A stretch of 64,000 nucleotides of DNA from Aedes albopictus (Eukaryota; Arthropoda; Insecta; Diptera; Culicidae): contig NC_085138.1 in assembly GCF_035046485.1 (NCBI RefSeq), positions 277,245,694 to 277,309,693 on the forward strand. The letters are read 5' to 3'. Positions 35,792-44,626 of this stretch are shown here, one piece after another; the stretch's first letter is position 1; every line of letters begins with the position of its first letter. A model generated the notes under the pieces. That model ran no database searches and was not told the origin of the DNA. It saw nothing but the letters and a program-made list of their open reading frames with translations. Made by a program: the position numbers and the translations under genes.

Positions 35792-36150
35792 CACAGCGCA
35801 ACATTTTTTTGTCTCAAGAGCAAGCTTATGTGTCTCCAAAGGATTTTGGGCCGCTGAATCCGAATCCGGGCTCAGATTTGCTCCAACACGTCACAATTTT
35901 GAGCTATACCTCAATTTATACGGCAAAATATGCGATTTTGGGCTTTTTTGAATGCAAGCCACTAAGCATGGAAATATTTTTTTAAGTCATCAAAAGGTTA
36001 ATTGGCCAATGAACATCTAAATTAACGACTCATGCAGAATATTTCGTTTTACCCAATCAAATTTGATAGATTTAAGCATTTTATGTTAGTATGAAAACTT
36101 GCATGCAACTTTTGGAGGGTGACTTGTATGGGAAATATCGTACCTGGTGC
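35792..36150 (+). mobile_element. Foldback MITE family F, one arm
   Basis: Starts CACAGCGCAACATT and runs about 360 bp colinear with the arm of 11628-12651. All three family copies keep one frame open; here it reads LNPNPGSDLLQHV and IYTAKYAILGFF (within 35584-35985). The sequence just upstream (35728-35790, GTTCAAAAGTTCGGGGTCAC) is probably another repeat. Confidence 0.75.
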
Positions 36151-36208
36151 TGATTTTCAATAACAAACTATTGAAAAATTGGGAAAAGTAAACCCATGTT
36201 TATTCCAG

Positions 36209-36284
36209 CCAATCACGAACGAGCACATTTTGGATGCTCCCGTCGAATATAAAAGCTACTGCTTCTTCGCATCTTCCCTCATTT
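36209..36284 (+). promoter_or_regulatory. RNA polymerase II core promoter: CCAAT, TATA, initiator
   Basis: CCAAT at 36209-36213, TATAAAAG at 36248-36255, and the insect initiator TCATTT (TCAKTY) at 36279-36284 with its A at 36281, 31-33 bp from the TATA box. This spacing is canonical. It lies at the left edge of a 4-kb region with similar promoters and histone-type 3' ends. Transcription itself is inferred. Confidence 0.6.
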
Positions 36285-36752
36285 GTCTTTGTCGTCTCGA
36301 GGTGAACGCATCGAACGAGAGCTGCCGACTTTCTTCGTTTGCGTTTTCGCTCATTATTCTTTGACGGCCGTGTCGGCTCGGTGTCGGTGGTTGTCGGCAA
36401 GGGTGCTGGTGCTGTTGCACACTCGCCTTCTAACCGTCTAACGCGGCAGACCAAGGAAGGAATACTTTTCATCGATTGCTCGGCGGTGGTGGCAGAGGCA
36501 GCAGCAAAATTCACCAAAGAAAGATCCGGCACAACGGATGTGCGAGTTGCGTCGCTTTTCCTCGGGGCTCGGTCCTTTCACGGATTGATTGACGGTGGCG
36601 TACAACCCCCCCGTAACTTGACAGATGAGCTCAGTTTCGCGTACCTACTTGCAAATCGCAGATGTCGCTACTGTTCGTAAACAACGGGTCCATCCTTCAC
36701 TGACGCAACAATTTTTGTCCATGTGAAAACATCTTTTTGTTTCGTGGTAAGT
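36285..36752 (+). other. GC-rich candidate first exon
   Basis: Downstream of the promoter is a GC-rich block open in several frames (36339-36680 plus, 36200-36532 minus), without an early ATG on the plus strand. A consensus splice donor GTAAGT lies at 36747-36752. It may be a non-coding 5' exon. The plus frame has GKGAGAVAHSPSNR, which loosely recalls the N-terminus of histone H2A; the rest does not align by eye, so I do not call a histone gene. Confidence 0.35.
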
Positions 36753-37289
36753 GGAAGCCAACAAGAGGCTAGCGTTTCGTATCAAAAGGACGTATTCAAC
36801 AGAAGCGCAAAAACTAATGTTCATTAAATTGAAATCATTTTGAGTTTTTTTGTTGTTGTTGTGAGAAATGTAATAAAAGCACATGTTTAAACGGTCTTGC
36901 ATATTAATTTGTCACTGCGCATGGTAGATCAAACCGAAGATCAAACTCGTAAAAAAAACATCTGCAAATGATTATTTTTCAAGTTATTTTTACCTTTTAT
37001 TTTGGCATGCTACCAGATGTAGCTGTAAAATGTTAGCATAAGTAACCTAATTTATTATTTGCTGGTGCTTAATAACCGCACTAGAAGAAAACATGAGTTT
37101 CTTATTAATTTTATGAAAGACGACTATTGCGCCTTTACCCGTTTTATAGACATAATTTTCGCATCCATTAAACAAATTCATCATGCCGCACTTAATTTGC
37201 ATTTTTCTACCACAAAAAAGCGGAAACAACAAATTGAGGTTTCTGTTTAATGTTTTAATATATTTTGTTATTGTCGGTTTTCGTCCTTT
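36753..37289. other. AT-rich non-coding stretch
   Basis: Could be intron of the preceding candidate exon. No other signal seen. Confidence 0.4.
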
Positions 37290-37550
37290 TCAAAAGTAGC
37301 GCTTGCCGCTTTGAATCTGACAGTACCACCCGGACCAAAATTTTTAGGTACGCTGACGTTGTTCGGCAGCTGTCAAGAAGCTCCCGGGTTGGTGGCGTAT
37401 TGCTGATAGCATGAGGAAGAATATCCAGGTCAGCAAGCGGCGGGCCAATTCTCAACGGCGTCCAGCATTCAGCGCGAATAAAATCAATGCGAATTGGGTG
37501 GCATGATGAATTGATTTCAATTTCTACCTAAAACCGTCCAAAATTCAAAT

Positions 37551-37566
37551 GGTTCTTTTCAGAACC
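37551..37566 (+). promoter_or_regulatory. Histone-type mRNA 3' stem-loop 1
   Basis: GGTTCTTTTCAGAACC: a perfect 6-bp stem with the TTTC loop, preceded by CAAAT and followed by AT. In metazoan replication-dependent histone mRNAs this element binds SLBP and directs cleavage without a poly(A) tail. A purine-rich AGAGAGTT follows about 20 nt downstream, where the U7 snRNA site is expected. Confidence 0.8.
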
Positions 37567-37832
37567 ATCGGAAATGCTTCCTAGAGAGTTAATTGGATAA
37601 ATTTCCTGCATCGACCGAGAAAGTGTAGTGAAACCAAATAGTAAAAGATTGAATTCTTGGTGGTGGCTGAGCAACAGTGAAGGCGATCATCAATCTCATC
37701 CACGGCAGCAAGCGGCGAGCGAATTTTCGACGGCGTTCAGCATTCAACACGGGGCAATCTAACACGCATTGCGTGGCATGGCATGATAAATTCATTTTCA
37801 ATTTTCTGTCTGAAATCGTCCAATATTCAAAC

Positions 37833-37848
37833 GGTTCTTTTCAGGACC
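37833..37848 (+). promoter_or_regulatory. Histone-type mRNA 3' stem-loop 2
   Basis: GGTTCTTTTCAGGACC, one G-U wobble in the stem, preceded by CAAAC and followed by AT. CTCAAGAGTTG lies about 20 nt downstream, conserved with units 3 and 4. Confidence 0.8.
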
Positions 37849-38139
37849 ATAGAAAATTATTCCTCAAGAGTTGTGAATCAGATAATTATTTTATTCCATC
37901 GCTCGGTAAAAGTGTGGTGCAACCGAAAAGTGAAAAATTGTATGCTTGGTGGCCCCGCAACAATAATGATGCCGGCCACTAATGATTCCACCAGGAATTT
38001 AGCAACGCTTTATCCTATCCAGACCATTTTTGTGAAACATTGTTTAATTTAACCATTTTTCGAATTAAAATAATCTAAATCTTCCAATATTTTGGTTACT
38101 TTATTCGTTAAATGAAAATTTTCTCATTTCTCGGTTGAT

Positions 38140-38280
38140 TAACCGTTTCAAGCGTCTGGTGCATGCGGGGCGGGACATGCAAACGAAATAAACTGGAAAG
38201 CCAGTCGAATGGGAGGAGCTTCATCTGCCAATCTAGGGACATAAAACCTGTTCCCCCTGATTTCTTTCGTCATTTTCGTT
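38140..38280 (+). promoter_or_regulatory. Histone-like unit promoter (unit 3)
   Basis: GGGCGGGACATGCAAACG (GC box and octamer-like ATGCAAA), CCAATCT, CATAAAAC at 38240-38247, and TCATTT with the initiator A at 38272, 30 bp from the TATA T. The block is conserved at 38947 and 39697. Confidence 0.6.
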
Positions 38281-38502
38281 GGATCAGTCAGGCAGGGTGG
38301 ATGTCACCTCCACAGCTGAGCAGTGGCACATCAACCCTGCCGCAAAACTCTCGGCTATCGTGCGGATAGCACCAGGAATCTCATCCATGGCAGAAAGTGG
38401 CGTACCAGTTTTCGGTGGCATCCTGTATTTAGCAAGGAGAAAACCAACACGCATTGCGTGACATAATGTTTTCATGCCATTTCGTTCTTAAATCGTCCAA
38501 AC

Positions 38503-38518
38503 GGTCCTTTTCAGGACC
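38503..38518 (+). promoter_or_regulatory. Histone-type mRNA 3' stem-loop 3
   Basis: GGTCCTTTTCAGGACC, a perfect stem identical to the usual insect form, in the context CCAAAC before and ACC after. CTCAAGAGTTG follows. It lies about 230 nt downstream of the unit 3 start site. Confidence 0.88.
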
Positions 38519-38683
38519 ACCGAAAATAATTCCTCAAGAGTTGTAAATCAGATAATTTCATTCCATCAATCGAGAAAAGTGTGGTTCAATCGAAAAATGA
38601 AAGATTGAATTCCGGCCACTAATCGTTCCACCCAGAATTTAGCAACGCATTGTCCTATCAGAACCATTTTCCGTGAAACATTG

Positions 38684-38844
38684 GGGAGCGTCCAGGGAAG
38701 GGCGGGGGGGGGGGGGGGGGGGGGTCAGCAAAATGTGACGATCCATACAAAAATTCCAGAGGTCCCATGCAAAACGTGTGACATAGGGATGAGGATGGGT
38801 TGAAAATGACAAACTTTTGTGTGCCGTAATTTAAGGACGATCCC
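38684..38844. mobile_element. 161-bp MITE with a poly-G run
   Basis: GGGAGCGTCC at the left and its near complement GGACGATCCC at the right, flanked by TTG (38681-38683 and 38845-38847). It interrupts the word ACATTGTTTAAT that is intact in the preceding unit at 38038-38049. It contains 21 consecutive G (38704-38724). Confidence 0.7.
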
Positions 38845-38946
38845 TTGTTTAATTCTAGCATTATTGGAATTAAAATGATCTAAATCTTTTTATATTTTGG
38901 TTACTTTACTTGTTAAATGAAAATTTCTCTCATTTCTTGGTTGAAA

Positions 38947-39085
38947 ATCGTTTGAAGCGTCTGAAGCATGCGGGGCGGGTCATGCAATCGAAATAAACTG
39001 GAAAGCCAGCTGAATGGGAGGAGCTACATCTGCTAATCTAGTGGCATAAAAGCTGTTCCCTCTGATTTCTTTCGTCATTTTCGTT
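38947..39085 (+). promoter_or_regulatory. Histone-like unit promoter (unit 4)
   Basis: Same blocks as unit 3: GGGCGGGTCATGCAATCG, CATAAAAG at 39045-39052, TCATTT with initiator A at 39077, 30 bp from the TATA T. Confidence 0.6.
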
Positions 39086-39390
39086 GGATCAGCCAGGGAG
39101 GGTGGAGGTGGATATCACCTCCACGGCTGCGCAGCAGCACGTCAACTGCGACGAGTGAGAGCACCAGGAATCTCATCCACTGATCACGGCTGCGTGGGCC
39201 CGGCAATGGAAGTTACCTCCACAGCTGAGTAGCTGCGCACCAACCACCCAGCGACGACTGTCGGCTATCTATCTGATAGATCCAGGAATCTCATTCACGG
39301 CAGCAGGCGGCGGCGGCAGTTTTCGATGGCTTCCCGCATTCAGTGTGGATAATTTTCAATTGTCTTTCTAAAATCAACCGTTATTTGAAC

Positions 39391-39406
39391 GGACCTTTTC
39401 AGGACC
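39391..39406 (+). promoter_or_regulatory. Histone-type mRNA 3' stem-loop 4, one mismatch
   Basis: GGACCTTTTCAGGACC: the third stem pair is A-A instead of a Watson-Crick pair. Flanks GAAC and AGAG and the downstream TTAAGAGTTA are still conserved. Probably a decaying copy. Confidence 0.7.
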
Positions 39407-39696
39407 AGAGAAAATTATTCCTTAAGAGTTATGAATCGGATAATTTTCCGATATATTTCAAAGATCGGTAAAAGTGTAGTGCATTCGAAAGGTGAATGGT
39501 TGAAAGCTTGGTGGCTCAGCAACAGCAAAATCGATCACTAATCTTCCTACACGAAATTTAGCAACGCGTTATCTTATTCGGACAATTGTACCAAACATTG
39601 TTTCATTCTAATATTTATCGAATTAAAATGATCTTAATTATTCAATACTTCGATTAGTTTATCCGTTCGATTAGAAATTGTCTCAAAGAACGGTTG

Positions 39697-39837
39697 CAGT
39701 CGTTTGAAGCGTCTGACACAATGTGGGCGGGTCATGCAAACGGAATAAACTGGAAAGCCCGCCGAATGGGAGGAGCTTCATATGCTAATCTAGGGGCATA
39801 ACAGCTGTTTCCTCTGTTATCTTTCGTCATTTTCCTT
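39697..39837 (+). promoter_or_regulatory. Histone-like unit promoter (unit 5), TATA degraded
   Basis: The GGGCGGGTCATGCAAACG block is intact but the TATA is CATAACA (39797-39803); TCATTT with A at 39829 remains at the same spacing. No stem-loop is seen downstream before the family ends at about 40030. Confidence 0.5.
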
Positions 39838-40270
39838 GGATAAGTCTAGGAGAAGGGAGTTGCCACCTCCCAGCTAGGCAGCAGCACACAAACTCAGCGA
39901 TGACTCTCGGCTATCGTATTGTCGAATGAGTTTCACGTTAAACATCAATTGAAAAGATCTATCTAATGCCGTTCAATTATCTAATAATTTTATCCGCTCG
40001 ATGAAAATTCTATCGTATAACAGTAATTTAACCATTTCTCTTCCAAACGAAATAACCCTTGACCTAGTCAACATTTTTCCAAGTAACCGAATAGGCTGAA
40101 TAACAGCTTCTTGAACTAAAGTTAGCTTAAGTGATTTGTTTTACTCTTATACAGCAAAAATGTTTGTTGGGTTATTAATGCGTTCAGCGAAAGCGATCAC
40201 ACAACAACTTTACTCAACACATCAGTCCACCATTTGTATTATCATAACAACAAGCATTGTATTATTGAAA

Positions 40271-40313
40271 TATAAAAGTCGAAATCTCGTTCCAGCCTTT
40301 GTCCTACGTCAAC
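40271..40313 (+). promoter_or_regulatory. Possible TATA promoter
   Basis: TATAAAAG at 40271-40278 with a candidate start region near 40303-40311. An ATG follows at 40324, but its frame runs into no known family. Weaker than the promoter at 36248 because no good initiator is present. Confidence 0.35.
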
Positions 40314-40870
40314 ATTGCGGTTATGTCTCAGACATTACCCACTCCTAGTTTTTTTCTCAAAAAAAGCGCATCCGCTTCTGTTTGTATTGCTCCACGTTGT
40401 GCCGGGTTCCACGCTGCAGCATTACTGCCTGTCTGCACTGCAATCTTTGTCGAACCATTCGTTCTGTTGACTCCGTTCAAAGTACGAGGGTGATCTCGGC
40501 TGTATCTTTGGTGGCTGCTTTTTCTGTACTTAGGCAGTCTTCTACCGGAGATGCAACGAGGACACCCTCGTCTGGAAACGCTGCTTTGAGATGTTTACGT
40601 TTACCTACGCCAAGGGGAAGTTTTGTTGCTTTAGTTGATATGGGTTGTACCGTGGTGATCACCGGTACCGTACATTTTTGATGATGGAAAGTTTTGGGCG
40701 CAATTTGATCACTTCTTCCTTACGTAGATAATGATGATGGAGTTCAGCGCATCAATAAAAGCATGGTCGATTTGTTGGTAATGGTAAAGGTGTGGTAATC
40801 TTCAGGTGTAGCGATAAGGGAGACTGTGTAGGAAGAAGGTGCTACGCATGGCCAATGGGTGTCAGGCCAT
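40314..40870. other. Stretch with small open frames, not recognised
   Basis: Plus frames 40299-40493 and 40382-40681 and minus frame 40477-40662 overlap. None has recognisable motifs. Because of the neighbouring histone-like units I checked for an H1-like lysine/alanine tail and did not find one. Confidence 0.35.
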
Positions 40871-40920
40871 TCAGCTGAAGGTCATTAGACCGAATGGTCA
40901 CTAGGCCGAATGGTCATGAG
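40871..40920. repeat. Scrap of GGCCGAATGGTCAT-type repeat
   Basis: Three imperfect iterations of a word such as GACCGAATGGTCACTAGG. Resembles ends of a common mosquito MITE; only a fragment here. Confidence 0.4.
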
Positions 40921-41112
40921 TTTTCTTCTTGTCGTTACGTCCCTACTGAGACAAAGCTTCTATTACCATCTCCACAGTTAATAACTGAGACCTTCCTCTG
41001 CCAATGACCATCTTGCTTCATGTCTAAGGAAGTCAAGAAAATTTTCATTACGAACAATTCCTGTACTGACCGGGAATGGAACCCCTTCATCCTCAGTATG
41101 GTCACACTGAAT
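40921..41112 (-). mobile_element. Feilai-like SINE, diverged copy
   Basis: On the minus strand the tRNA-like head (about 41112-41060, B box changed to GGTTCCATTCC), body and TTCTTCTTG-end match copies 1 and 2 with many substitutions and deletions. An old insertion. Confidence 0.7.
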
Positions 41113-41158
41113 TCGTAAAACTTTTTGATATTTAGAAATGATGGTTTCCCTTTTCTGG

Positions 41159-41491
41159 TTCGAAGGAAAAAGTGAAAAATGACGCGTGTTTGAGGCAGTT
41201 GCGATGGGGATCTCGATCGGGTGGCATTGTTCGAAGGGAAAAATGAAAAATGACGCGTGTTTGGGGCAGTTGCGATGGGGATCTCGGTCGCATTGCATTG
41301 TTCGAAGGAAAAAGTGAAATATGACGCGCGTTTGGGGTAGTTGCGATGGGGATCTCGATTGGATTGCATTGTTCGGCGAAAAAACGAAAACTGACGCGTG
41401 TTTGTGACAGTTGCGATGAAAATCTCGGTCGCGTTGCATTGTTCGAAGGAAAAATTATAAAGTGACACGTGTTTGGGGCAGGTGCACATTG
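41159..41491. repeat. 71-bp tandem repeat, about 4.7 copies
   Basis: Each unit starts TTCGAAGGAAAAAGTGAAAA and contains GACGCGTGTTTGGGGCAGTT. Period 71 is not a multiple of three, so the open minus-strand frames (41489-40935, 41439-40978, 41536-41132) show the same peptide rotating through frames. Not coding. Confidence 0.85.
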
Positions 41492-41882
41492 TACTTCCTC
41501 GTGAAGTGATAAAAATGGATGCACACTTGGTAGCAAACAGTATTGCAGAAAATTTAAGGAGTCAAGGAGTGGTCATCCGACGAAATGGAACTGGGTGAGA
41601 TCATTCCGAGTTTTTTTTTTCTTTACATACTAGAAGAAGTTGGGGTAATTTCACCAATGCATTTTCATGAGGACTCCTGGAGTCTGTAATATCTGCAAAT
41701 TAATCTTGTAGTTCTAGTGCTGGCTGGAGGTATAATAATGTTAGAAGAAAGTGATTGCAGTTCACAACAATCATTGTGCAAATTTAAAATAAATGGCTTA
41801 ATTACCTCAACGGCTGTCGATCACAGGTAACACATGGGACTACTCTTAGTAAAATATATAATTCGAAAATAGCTATCGGAGC

Positions 41883-42377
41883 TTGAAAGTTTACTCTCCG
41901 TATACTCTAAGTTCAATACTATGGGAAACGCGCGACTATTTCCGTGAGTCGGTCGGTTTTCTCGGTAGGGAGATGGGGACGCGAATATTGAATGCGAAAT
42001 CAGAAGCGCGTGATAACTTTCGTGGGAAAGTCGGTTTTCACGGTTGTGTGAACGATCAATGTGGTGACGCGTTTAATATAGAACGTTCGTTGACGTATGT
42101 GCATTACCCTTACTATCGCGACCAAATAAATCATAATTGGGATGAAAACCGTGTCGTGTATTTTCATATAACTAGCGGATCATATCACCTACCAAAGGTG
42201 GCTCCAAGATGCACACCTTACCCTTCCCTACTAACAACTACTTCTTCCCTAGACAACGGTGGGGATACTGTGGATTCCTCGGTTTCTAGTAACAACGGTT
42301 GTCGAACTAACATTCCTTCCCCTTTCCCGACGACCGTAAAGACGTGGCCGGTGCCGTTACTGACTTTAAAATATTGA
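41883..42377 (+). CDS. 164-codon open frame, unknown
   Basis: Open from ATG to TGA with no repeat structure underneath, which is unusual in this window. It contains an internal pair RDYFRESVGFLG (residues 17-28) and RDNFRGKVGFHG (residues 43-54), then a Ser/Thr/Pro-rich C-terminal third. No signal peptide, membrane segment or catalytic motif is visible. It ends 17 bp before the target duplication of the R1-like insertion. It might be the end of a retroelement protein or a chance frame. No function proposed. Confidence 0.3.
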   Translation: MKVYSPYTLSSILWETRDYFRESVGFLGREMGTRILNAKSEARDNFRGKVGFHGCVNDQCGDAFNIERSLTYVHYPYYRDQINHNWDENRVVYFHITSGSYHLPKVAPRCTPYPSLLTTTSSLDNGGDTVDSSVSSNNGCRTNIPSPFPTTVKTWPVPLLTLKY

Positions 42378-42407
42378 ACTCTCGAATTGTGCACATTGAG
42401 AGTGTGT

Positions 42408-43122
42408 GTTTTTTTTATTTCTTCTAAACCATAGGGGGATAATCTGCTCAACAGACACCCTAACAGAAGATTAGGGTAGTATAGGTCTGACAGGCCGTCT
42501 TCTACAACAAAAGTAAAATCCAGGACTACTCTCTCCTCGTACCCACTAAACCATTCCTATGGTCGCCAAACCCTACGTCTCTCCGGAACCACCAAGAAAG
42601 TATTGCTTCAGAGAGGGGCTATTGCACATCGCACCCACAAGGTTAGCTGCGTAGCCTGCAGCAACGAACATCGATGACTCGCTTTGGAGAGTCCATCACG
42701 GTAGCATGCTGGCGCTTAGCCAGTTTCCCGAGTGGTCCTCGCCACTCCCTTTGTTCTCGGAAGGCGGGCAGGGTCAACCCCGCCCGCGCCCTACTGCTGA
42801 GCGGACATCAAGAACTGATGCCCACGTGCAACCCGATCTGACCTGCCCGTAAGGAAGGGTATCACTACCCTTCAGGCCCTATCAGATGCACCCGTAGGTT
42901 GCAGACAGCAGGATCTCACCTACCCCGACCCTTGCCGGGGACCCCTTTCCAACCGCGGGCTCGGATCCAACCCAGTAGACCGACGCCACGACAGCACCGC
43001 TACCAGGACTTCCTCTCCGCGGCCACTTAATCGTTGTAAGGGTCGATCTGGACCACAGGGCACCGGTATGACCTACGCAGCCGACTCCGAACCTCTGGAC
43101 CGCCTCTCGTACTGCATCTGAA
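42408..43122 (-). other. 3' UTR of R1-like copy 2
   Basis: 715 bp from the stop codon (43123-43125, minus) to the A-rich tail. The proximal 460 bp match 2633-3094. The distal part is unique to this copy in the window and defines the true 3' end. Confidence 0.75.
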
Positions 43123-43459
43123 CTAGCCATTCTCCGAGTCCACGCGACACCTCCTCTGTAGCTCCCAGACGATATGGGTGATAGCCGTTGAAACGGCGTT
43201 CCAGCAAAATTCATCCCTACACATCTTCTGGACCAAATTGTCCGGAGTTGTGTCCTCCCCGCATGTGGCAAGCATGCGGTCACGCATTGTGCGAAAACGC
43301 GGGCACACGAACAAAACGTGTTCCGCCGTTTCCTCTAAACCATTGCACACTGGGCATTCGGGAGAATCCGCATGCCCGAAACGGTGTAGATACTGTCGGA
43401 AGCAACCATGACATGTAAGGACCTGTGTCAGGTGGAATGTGACTTCCCCATGGCGCCTA
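43123..43459 (-). pseudogene. R1-like ORF C-terminus (copy 2)
   Basis: Encodes the last roughly 110 residues, including the knuckle CPVCNGLEETAEHVLFVCP and the end RVDSENG. It matches 2004-2632 of copy 1 without the SINE, so it shows the SINE's empty site. Its upstream coding sequence is 17.7 kb away at 61196. Confidence 0.88.
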
Positions 43460-43463
43460 TTAA
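43460..43463. repeat. TTAA target duplication, left
   Basis: TTAA directly before the element end. The single uninterrupted TTAA is at 2000-2003 in copy 1. Confidence 0.85.
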
Positions 43464-43483
43464 GGTCTGAGGTCAAGCTCGTC

Positions 43484-44626
43484 CGTTAAAAAATTGATAT
43501 TGTCACGTGTTGTCGTTTAGAAAGCACGTTGTAGTTCTCTCAGAGAGGAAAACTTTTCCGCCTGATCAAGGGTAGCAGGGTGGCCAAGATTGTGTGGAAG
43601 GAATCCCTAAAATGTTACGACATGAATCAGTATCATAACTCTGGTTTCTATTTGGCTCTTGGTAATCAGGTTTTCTTATAACATTTATATGTAAGTTTTG
43701 TATAATTATTCAAGCTAGTGAAAAGTTGTATTCGACATATTTGAATAACATACATTCTGAAGAAAATAATTGTAATAATAACTTTGGCAGGGCTCATAAA
43801 ACAGTAAGCTGAGAAGCAGGCCGTGTTCCAGTGTACATACGTTAGGTAAAGAAAAAATAAGAAAAATAAGCTGCTTTATAGTAATGAAAAGTAATGAAAA
43901 TATCAGGGCAAGGATAGTTAGTATGGAATTACTCACGATTAAATTATTGTCAGTTTTGTATAATAAGCAATGTTAGTACCAACAATCTTTTGATGCCTGA
44001 CAATTCATAGCAGCTTCATCAAAACTATATAATATCACACAAAATAAAATCATAATTGTTGTACATTTTGCCAAGTGGTAGAAACATGATCATTGGCAAC
44101 CATGAAAACGATGATCCGTGCACATTGATTTCTATTATGTCTTTACTCTCCTGCAAACCATAGCACAGAGCAAAAGGAAAGAAAAATCGCAAGAGACCAA
44201 TACACGACATAACGGATTTGACGTTTGAACGGGTGCGTATTGACTAAAAATAAACTCGTTTTTAGGCTGCCTTGATAACACAGCACCGCTCAGGCGTCAA
44301 GCGGGGAAACAATTGCATCGGTCGGTACATACAATGCTCAGCCAGCTTGTTTAGAGAGGAGAGAACAATGAAGCACGGTAAAGCGGGTGCGTTTGGTAGC
44401 TGCTGAAACAACAACAGTTGTTTTGGAAATAATTTCATGCTGTTCGAGCAAATTGCTCGAATATACAAACATTCAATGATATTATTTATGAGCAGTTTGA
44501 AGTTTGTATGAATAAATATAATAAAATGTAAAAGCTTTCATTCAGCATCCGATTTGTGTAATACTCAACACGTAACAATTTGGTCATTCACATAAACCAT
44601 ATTTCATTGAACTATGAATAAAAATC
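43484..44626. other. Left arm of the TTAA element
   Basis: AT-rich, no conserved coding frame (longest 73 codons on minus, 43936-43715). A diverged Feilai-type SINE 3' scrap lies at about 43791-43850 (AAGCTGAGAAGCAGGC). Nothing else recognised. Confidence 0.5.

Larger units (their letters stand above)
37290..40030 (+). repeat. Tandem family of short units with histone-type promoters and 3' ends
   Basis: Diverged units repeat in the same orientation. Landmarks in order are a GGGCGGG-CATGCAAA upstream block, CATAAAA, initiator, a body with CAGGAATCTCATCCA and ACACGCATTGCGTG, a histone-type stem-loop, then ATTCCTCAAGAGTT. Stem-loops are at 37551, 37833, 38503 and 39391; promoters at 38140, 38947 and 39697. 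Spacing is about 280, 670 and 890 bp between stem-loops, so units have lost or gained parts. The body from start site to stem-loop in the third unit is only about 230 nt, too short for any core histone. No histone protein was found in any frame. Confidence 0.7.

Noticed and set aside
40299..40681. Linker histone H1-like gene near the histone stem-loops
   Set aside because: Begins with a plausible MSQT but lacks the winged-helix core and a Lys/Ala-rich tail in any frame.
40935..41536. Three overlapping minus-strand proteins of 134-184 residues
   Set aside because: They are the 71-bp minisatellite and a SINE read in three frames; the same peptide rotates through frames.
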